Assembly: GCF_024868665.1 (NCBI RefSeq)
Contig: NC_079898.1
Coordinates: forward strand, 6,396,096 to 6,460,095
Direction: 5' to 3'
DNA from: Triplophysa rosa
Lineage: Eukaryota > Chordata > Actinopteri > Cypriniformes > Nemacheilidae
DNA length: 64,000 nt
The notes beneath the pieces are model-generated. The model worked only from the letters and a program-made list of their open reading frames with translations. It was not told the origin of the DNA and searched no databases. Shown one piece after another: positions 26,241-64,000 of the stretch (the first letter of the stretch is position 1; each line of letters starts with the position of its first letter). Made by a program: the position numbers and the translations under genes.

Positions 26241-27064
26241 TTAGGCTCAACACTTCTTTGTTTCTCTGTTGTTATTTTACAGTTGATCGAAATTTTTCTT
26301 TTTTATTACAGTACACACGTGATCAAACGTTAATTGCATTGCATATATAAATTATTGTATTTTCTTAACGTATTTTTTTTAATAGTAAATAGATATTGTA
26401 AACCATGTTAAAAAACAATTGTACCTAAATATAGGGTATAAATAAAACACCACGAACAACATAATTAAACGAATAAATAGGAAGTATAGACTAAAAACTT
26501 GTTTCATTATTCATATCTTAATATTTTACATTGCAGTTGTAGATCGGAACAGAAAAACAACTAACCCAAGTTATGATATACTAGTATGCATTTTTCTATT
26601 TTTTGTTTTCTAATATTTATTCGACAAAATGTTTTGTTTAGGTAACTGAGTTTTCTTAATCCCTTAAAAGCGCTCATAACTTGATAGGCTCTTTGAATTT
26701 CGTCTTTGAACGTGTTGCGTTTATCTTTCTCCCCTAACAACTGATGCATCGTACTTCAGTGTCTCACCGGGGATCAAAGCGGCGAGAGAACATAAGTGGT
26801 TATTGTATAAGCGAAACATAATACTTCATAACATAAAAGAGAGCGGAGAGATGATGCTGCTGAGTGCGTTTTGGCATTCATCAGGACTGTTGGGCAGGTG
26901 GGGGTCGGTGAGCTCTCATTAAAGCCTAACACACAACGGCTATTATTGGATCGAATCTCACCTGGTGAAGATGGGAGACGGGCTGGCGCACCTTTCACTG
27001 ACATCCGAAGCTGCTTTACCAGCTCATGTCCTTCGTAAGCTGCTGCCGTGGTGACCTTGATAGT
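26241..27064. other. Intergenic, nothing firm
   Basis: AT-rich, then a mixed-composition stretch at 26860-27060 next to the GA repeat that may be regulatory. Confidence 0.5.
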
Positions 27065-27075
27065 GAGAGCGAGCG

Positions 27076-27116
<41 letters not shown>
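27065..27116 (+). repeat. (GA)n microsatellite
   Basis: GAGC units passing into about 36 bp of pure GA. It interrupts a minus-strand chance frame. Confidence 0.92.
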
Positions 27117-27118
<2 letters not shown>

Positions 27119-28189
27119 TACCAAGTGCTCGATTTTTTGTGCCACTGGGGAGAAGCAGTGCAGCAGTGTTTGGATTAAATTATATTTATGGCAAATATAT
27201 ATATAGTATTGTACCATTTGCCAAAAATAATGACCAATAACAAAGACTTTTACTACAACCACTAATAATAATAATAACAACAATAATGACAGTTAAAAAC
27301 TCGGACTAACACGTCTCCATTCTCTCCCTGGAATATCTGTATCCATCTGTCGACAGCCCCTTCTGTACCATAACAAAGCTAAAAGCCTCACATGTGCAAC
27401 AATAAATAGATAAATAAATAATAATATATTTACATGTCATTGCTGCCGTTTTAAACGCATGCGTTGTGTGCGTAAAACATAAACATGCAAAATGTTTTTT
27501 TTTCAAAATTAATGACTCAATTGCAATTCAATGTTTCTATTTGTAATGTTTCCATTTTTATGTTTTTCAATTTATACATTTTTTTTGCTGTTGTTCTTAA
27601 AATAATTGTTCGACATATTTTATGCAAGCCTTACTGCTGTCTTTTTAAATAGAGGGGCACTATACACTTGTTTAATTTCGTTGTATGCTACACATGGTGG
27701 TATTGTCCGTCCCAGATGAAATGGAAAGGACGCATTTGTTTGATTCGTGGGCTCACCAACCCTCCCTCTGAAACCTGAAACATGATATTATGACTTCATT
27801 TGCGTGATTCATTTTAGTCCTAACGTCTAAACCCATCAAATGCAATGTGTAAATACCACACAGCGTTAAATATGTTCCTCTGGGCTATTGGCAAAAAAGA
27901 AAATACAATTGCTTTAAATCCTTTAGTCTTTTCCATCCCTAACAAAAGCATTATCTGCGTCTTGCGTTAATAACTTAATTCGTGCTGTTTGGCCACGCAA
28001 AATGTCACATTTTTCTATAGAGGGAAAAAGACACATTTTGATGTTAGTGAATTGTTATTTAATTTCGTATGCTTTTTTGGTTTCAAGAGGCTTCCACAAA
28101 TTAAAATTGTTTTGTTATTTCTTTGGGGAAAAAATTCTTAATTTTGGAGTACGAAGTGGTTTAATAAGCGCTTATTGAATTGAATGGAC
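27117..28189. other. Intergenic, nothing recognised
   Basis: AT-rich unique sequence. Confidence 0.6.
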
Positions 28190-28480
28190 AAGAAAGCAAT
28201 CCTGCATACTCTAAGCCCAGAATACATAGCCCGCTTTCATTGATCACCCCCTTATGAGATAATGCAATTACAAACATCAATAAGGAGCTGCGAGGGGAAT
28301 CATTACGTGGTGACAGTGATAGATGATAGTGCAGAAAATAGCGCGTTTCTCTCCAACAATCCTGGAGCCCAGGGGCTTGCAGGGGTGGGCGAAGTCACCA
28401 AGGAAACAGATGACATCCAGAATGGCCATGGTGCAGTTTTGGACACTCCATCTCTCCAGTCTTCTCGCTAGTAGTCCACC
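28190..28480. promoter_or_regulatory. Candidate regulatory block
   Basis: Mixed-composition island between AT-rich flanks with repeated GATGATAG/GTGATAGATG motifs and TTGATCACCCC. It is open in a frame on each strand for about 70 codons with no recognisable protein. Treated as possible non-coding regulatory sequence. Confidence 0.25.
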
Positions 28481-29129
28481 AGCTGCCACCTAACATTATT
28501 TTACGTGTTAATTCACTTGGTGCGTTTCTTTAACAAAATTACATTTTTTGTATCAGGCAGCCTTTTCTCGCTTTAGCCACACATTTACGCTTTTAACGGC
28601 ATGTCTAGATAGCTAAATCTGCCTGCTCTTCATATTTATTTTTAGACCATTGTTTATTTGTTCTGTTCATTATGCTGAGATTGCTGGACGATTTGCCTGT
28701 AATAATTTATCACGTGGATAATAATAAGTAAAAGAGAAGCCTTGATTCAGTCAATTAAAAAGAAAGTGAGAAGTCCATTCATGGTAAGTTAATAAGTTAG
28801 ACTACTAACGTAACATGATGTTTCAGTTTGTTTAAAACGTTTTCTAAATGCATTTAATAGTAAATGACATAGTAAAAATTAGTGTTTGTCGATATTGTTA
28901 CAGCATTCCCCACCATATTACGCGGCCTATACGGTGTTTTTGTAAAAGTGTTCTTTCAAACGTACAGGCTACATAGACGTTTTAAATAGCATAATTAAAA
29001 TAAGATTGCTATTATTTATTCAGACATTGCTTATTTTGCCAGTACAACAATTACGACATCCACGAAGAACGTAAATGTGTTTTGTTTCTGCAGTATTTCT
29101 CACTAACATACAAAATGGCACAGACACAA
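28481..29129. other. Intergenic, nothing recognised
   Basis: AT-rich unique sequence. Confidence 0.6.
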
Positions 29130-29510
29130 ACGCACACTTCATTGAGAGTGGACATAACCCTCTCAAACACGACCAGTGAATCTGACCACATTTGCATTTG
29201 CCACTGCTACTGCTGGCGTGCTGGGAGGACACATGACCCTTTGTGAAAGTTTTCAAGCTGAAGCAAAACTGCTTGACTACAGAGTACAGAAGACAGAAAC
29301 ATGCAACAGCACAACCCATGTTGCTCTTTATGGGAGGCAGAAAGTCCTGTTTGGGCACCTCTGTGCTTATGGAACACATTTATTTCAGTCATTACTCACA
29401 GAGTTCAGTACGTGGTCAACGGCAGATAAAAGCTTTCTTCTTAAACAACAGATGGAAAGGCGTCGTCCTTATAGGCGTTTGACTGTGAATAAATGAAGAA
29501 AATCAATATT
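29130..29510. promoter_or_regulatory. Candidate regulatory block 2 kb downstream of meis1
   Basis: Non-repetitive mixed-composition block with an octamer-like ATTTGCAT near 29190 and few stops on either strand, about 1.9 kb beyond the distal poly(A) signal. No protein family is recognised. Confidence 0.3.
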
Positions 29511-29999
29511 CATGTTCATTTGCGTAGAGCTGTTGCAAAGGTCGCGAAACACTCTTTAGCAATTGCTAACTCAACGCAACTAACAACTAAACTTACGACA
29601 ACACTTTTTATGCTTATTCTCTGACACGTCTGGCATGTTTAATAAAATACAGACTAATAATAGCCTATATGCAAATGGTGGAATTCAAATACACACCTTT
29701 GAGAAAGGTGACACGTTGTGGTTTAACATTAGCAGTAGGGGACACTTTACTTTACAATGAGCACATTACACGTTCGTATTATTACAACAGCAGCACAATA
29801 AAATGTGTAAGCCATTGCACAAAATATTTTAATATTAAGTAGACTAAATGACGATTATTAATATTACTCAACATCTTAATATATAGCGTAACTCGTTGGC
29901 CTACACTATAGCCTAATTTAAAGTGTGACCAAATTACATTACAAATTATATTTTTATTTTTTGTTACCTTACATGATCAAATAGCTCATGTTTATTTCT

Positions 30000-30360
30000 T
30001 TAAAACCTCTCGATATTGTACAACGCATGCTCCCTCAAGGACAGTTTTCCAGATCCCCTAAAGATGGCAGTCAAACATGGGATTTGTCTCCGCCCGGGTC
30101 TCCAGAGCAGCGAATGGCGAGCGGTTGAGGAATTCAAATCTGAGGAGTGAAACGTCATTAAACCGTCGCCTGTGTCCCGCGTTGCTTGAGAGGAAAACAC
30201 TCGGAGAAGAGACGGTAATAAAAACACAATGGCGATGGAAAACTGAGGGACGGGTTTGTGAAAGGGAACTTATTGATTTATTATGGGAGTGTAGTTTCAA
30301 CTGGCATCGCCCCTTCTGCTGCAAGATGGGTAACTTTCTTAAGCATTCCCTGAAGAAATA
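30000..30360. promoter_or_regulatory. Candidate regulatory block 1 kb downstream of meis1
   Basis: GC-richer island in AT-rich DNA, holding TTATTGATTTATTATGGG near 30270, which combines a HOX-PBX-like TGATTTAT with a caudal/HOX-like TTATTATGGG. Open frames on both strands show no family match. Confidence 0.3.
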
Positions 30361-31419
30361 ACGTTACACCACATTTCCCTTTCGTGGTCGTATCGAATCC
30401 ACCGTAAACATACATTTCGACTAGGTGTGTATGTTTTAGTGTTATTTAGGCTCTCGGTTTTAGCGGGTAGCTTGGAAACAGCCGTTGTCTGGATAATGCC
30501 GTTTGGAGCCCTCTTGACGGAGCCATTGAGTGAGTGAAATAAGGCGTGAGGGGGAACTAATCTTCCCATTTAAGTGTTTGTGGCAATTTTATCTAAATGA
30601 ATTTTAATGCTAAACGGGGGATAATTCTTCCTTTATCCGCCCCCCTACCTAATCTAGCCCCCAGTCTGAGCCTCCGTCAAATGGGCCGAACATACATTTG
30701 TTGCACATTAGCAAAAAAAGTAAAATATGCAGCATTTAGACAACGTAGTCTTGACTTCTTAGCTTCTATTTGTGCAGACACGCTAAAACCTGCTTGCTTC
30801 TTCCTTGTATTTACAATATAGTCTATATGTTATGATGATGTGATGACTTTTAAACAAAATTGTACTTACCACGTGGCTTCAGTTTGTTTGTAGGATGAGA
30901 AAGTTTGGTCACTTACATTATGGTGTTCTTGTAACTCATATTATGTGTTATTATAATTAATTACAACCATAATGCATAATTACAAGGATCTCCTAAAATA
31001 ATCCTGTTAAAGTCTTGTTCTTCATTTGTATAACACTGTTTGTATAAATACTTAATTACACTATAAAATGGTCACTGTAATGTTGCAAAAACTGCAAATT
31101 CAAAATAACACAAATCTGTATATGCTATCTACGTGCTCTTATATTCCATAGTCATATAAGTAGACTCAGACACAGTCTGTGCTCTCAGATTTTCTGTACT
31201 AATTGTGGGGGGGGATTTGTAAACTATCATATCCTTTTCAGAATTATTCTTTATTATGACACTCTTATTTGGTACCTAAGCATAATGCAATTCCCCAAAA
31301 TATTCAATGCATCTGCAGAGCTTTCTGTCTAGTCATTATTACGTATTTTACATTGAGCAGATATCAAACCATGCATAACCAGAATGCACAAATATATAAA
31401 ATATACTGTAGCTCCATTT
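30361..31419. other. Downstream flank of meis1, nothing recognised
   Basis: AT-rich sequence beyond the distal poly(A) signal. The stretch 30890-31110 is rich in TAATTACA-like motifs and may be an old repeat. Confidence 0.5.
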
Positions 31420-31438
31420 CCCCTCTTTTTACACAAAA

Positions 31439-31444
31439 TTTATT
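31439..31444 (-). terminator. Candidate distal polyadenylation signal AATAAA for meis1
   Basis: Minus-strand AATAAA about 985 nt after the stop, in AT-rich sequence. It would give a 3'UTR closer to the 1 kb or more that I recall for mammalian MEIS1. Confidence 0.4.
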
Positions 31445-31928
31445 CATTTACAATGTATACATAAACTCTTCAAAATTCAAACAAGTGATAGCAACATGTT
31501 AAACCAATATCCCAAAAAACATTTTTTGCTTAAGCAAAGCATATGTTTATGAATCCCGAAATCCCAATTATAACTTAAACTATGAAAGTTTGATGGGCTG
31601 ACCTTACGCACACACACAAACACACACTCTCAATCACTCGCGCACACATGCTTGTTTTTTTACATTCAACTTCTCTCATCCAGTAACGGTAAATGAAAAC
31701 AGTTTTCATTGGTTCCTATGTTGATGTTTTAAGCAGGGGGTGGTTCCATAAGGGTGTAAAAACAATTTAGGAATGCAAAATGGAGACCTCCTGAAAGACG
31801 GGGGATGTGGCTCAGACAGGTGGATATCACTCTTTGTCTTCCTAAGGCCCTGATGGCTCACAGGAAATCCGTGCTCCCACAGGACACAAAGAATGGCCTG
31901 GCAAAACGTGTATTCAATGACTTATTGA

Positions 31929-31934
31929 TTTATT
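31929..31934 (-). terminator. Candidate proximal polyadenylation signal AATAAA for meis1
   Basis: Minus-strand AATAAA about 495 nt after the exon 13 stop, followed within 30-50 nt by a GT-rich element. Cleavage would fall near 31900-31915. Confidence 0.45.
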
Positions 31935-32144
31935 CACATATATTTTTTCGGGTTTAAACGCAATGTGATTTATGGAGGAGGCCAAAAGTCTGTGGAGATG
32001 GCACACACATAGTGTGGAAAGAAAAAGTTCACATCCTTTTTTAAAAAATCTATTAGAAACAACATAATATGCAGAACAATACGATAGCATTTACAATACT
32101 TTTTTCCCAGTTCTTATGAAAGTCCAATGCGTCACAATTTTACA

Positions 32145-32158
32145 ACAGTATACAGTAT
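32145..32158 (-). promoter_or_regulatory. Tandem miR-144 seed matches in meis1 3'UTR
   Basis: On the transcript strand the sequence reads ATACTGTATACTGT, two directly abutting copies of the 7-mer complementary to positions 2-8 of miR-144-3p. The first copy is followed by A, making an 8-mer site. meis1 has been reported as a miR-144 target in zebrafish blood and vessel development, to my recollection. The match is read directly; activity is inferred. Confidence 0.55.
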
Positions 32159-32427
32159 CTCCATATCCCTCCCCTCTAGAGGCTGATATAGTAATAAATT
32201 CAATCTTTCTCTCACGTTTTGTTTCTAAGCAAAGGGCACATCCTTTCAAAGTGTCCCATAGTATACAGAAAGCGGCTTCTTTCTTGGTCCGAGTCTATAG
32301 CCAAGATGCAAGCTCCTCAGTCTCTGTAACAAGTCAGTTTGTAATGGGTGCTACGCAAGCACCAGGAAAACCAATCGCAGCTTCTCTTCTATCCATCACA
32401 ATCATTTAAAGAATCCGTTTTAGTGAG

Positions 32428-63881
<31,454 letters not shown>

Positions 63882-64000
63882 TTAGTTTCTGGTCACTTTT
63901 TTAAGAATTAAGTAGATCTATATTTGGCATTATAGTTTCAGTGATCACATCACAAAGTATCTGGACCCCGATCGCCTGCAACTGATGTTGAAATCAGGTG

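Larger units (their letters stand above)
31420..32427 (-). other. meis1: meis1 3' untranslated region (end inferred)
   Basis: Sequence downstream of the exon 13 stop. Two AATAAA signals occur on the minus strand, at 31934-31929 and 31444-31439, giving predicted 3'UTRs of about 0.5 or 1.0 kb. A GT-rich stretch (TTCTTTGTGTCCTGTGGG) follows the first signal, as expected for a cleavage site. Two miR-144 seed matches lie at 32158-32145. Plus-strand open frames over this interval have no family resemblance and are taken as chance. Confidence 0.6.

Noticed and set aside
26774..27283. 169-codon minus-strand frame
   Set aside because: Its middle is Leu-Ser repeats from the GA microsatellite and the rest shows no family features.
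28262..28489. Short frames on both strands near 28.3 kb as an exon
   Set aside because: No convincing splice-site pair or protein similarity; kept only as a possible regulatory block.
32116..32409. 97-codon plus-strand frame opposite the meis1 3'UTR
   Set aside because: Antisense to the inferred UTR, no family resemblance, no splice or promoter signal.

Overview
The window is eukaryotic and looks like a teleost fish, most likely a cyprinid. The evidence is one spliced vertebrate developmental gene, long (GT)n/(CA)n microsatellites, and many short inverted-repeat elements of types I recognise from zebrafish and carp genomes. There is no bacterial or viral gene organisation. Species and paralogue (meis1a or meis1b) cannot be fixed from the sequence alone.

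The only protein-coding gene I can support is the 3' half of meis1, a TALE-class homeobox transcription factor, on the minus strand. It enters at the right edge and ends near 31.4-32.4 kb. Six coding exons are resolved to the base, with phases that join correctly: 63838-63693 (linker and start of the homeodomain), 47782-47706 (TALE loop and helix 2), 37914-37856 (recognition helix), 36956-36867 (C-terminal tail), 36383-36290 (alternative exon ending [12 protein letters not shown]), and 32711-32428 (alternative long tail ending MDIHAQ-stop). By comparison with mammalian MEIS1, as I recall it, these are exons 8 to 13. Exons 1-7, which include the PBX-binding domain, lie beyond 64000. Intron 10 has a GC rather than GT donor. 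Exons 12 and 13 give two alternative C-termini. The 3'UTR has two abutting miR-144 seed matches.

The introns (about 0.5, 0.9, 3.6, 9.8 and 15.9 kb) and the roughly 31 kb downstream of the gene have no convincing gene. They hold several blocks that look like conserved non-coding regulatory DNA: mixed base composition, few simple repeats and dense transcription-factor motifs. The downstream part also carries an intact-looking non-autonomous hAT element with an 8-bp target duplication, several palindromic MITEs and microsatellites. Recognisable mobile elements are scarce between about 19 and 46.6 kb.

The main signals outside the exons are short motifs: a GTTGCYATGG (RFX X-box-like) decamer five times in the meis1 introns; two identical perfect DR1 nuclear-receptor sites 53 kb apart; a triple nuclear-receptor half-site cluster; four MEIS half-sites within 134 bp; and a perfect PBX-MEIS composite site inside meis1 itself. 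Together they suggest a regulatory landscape tied to retinoid, RFX and TALE auto-regulatory input. Conservation and function are inferred, since no alignment could be run.
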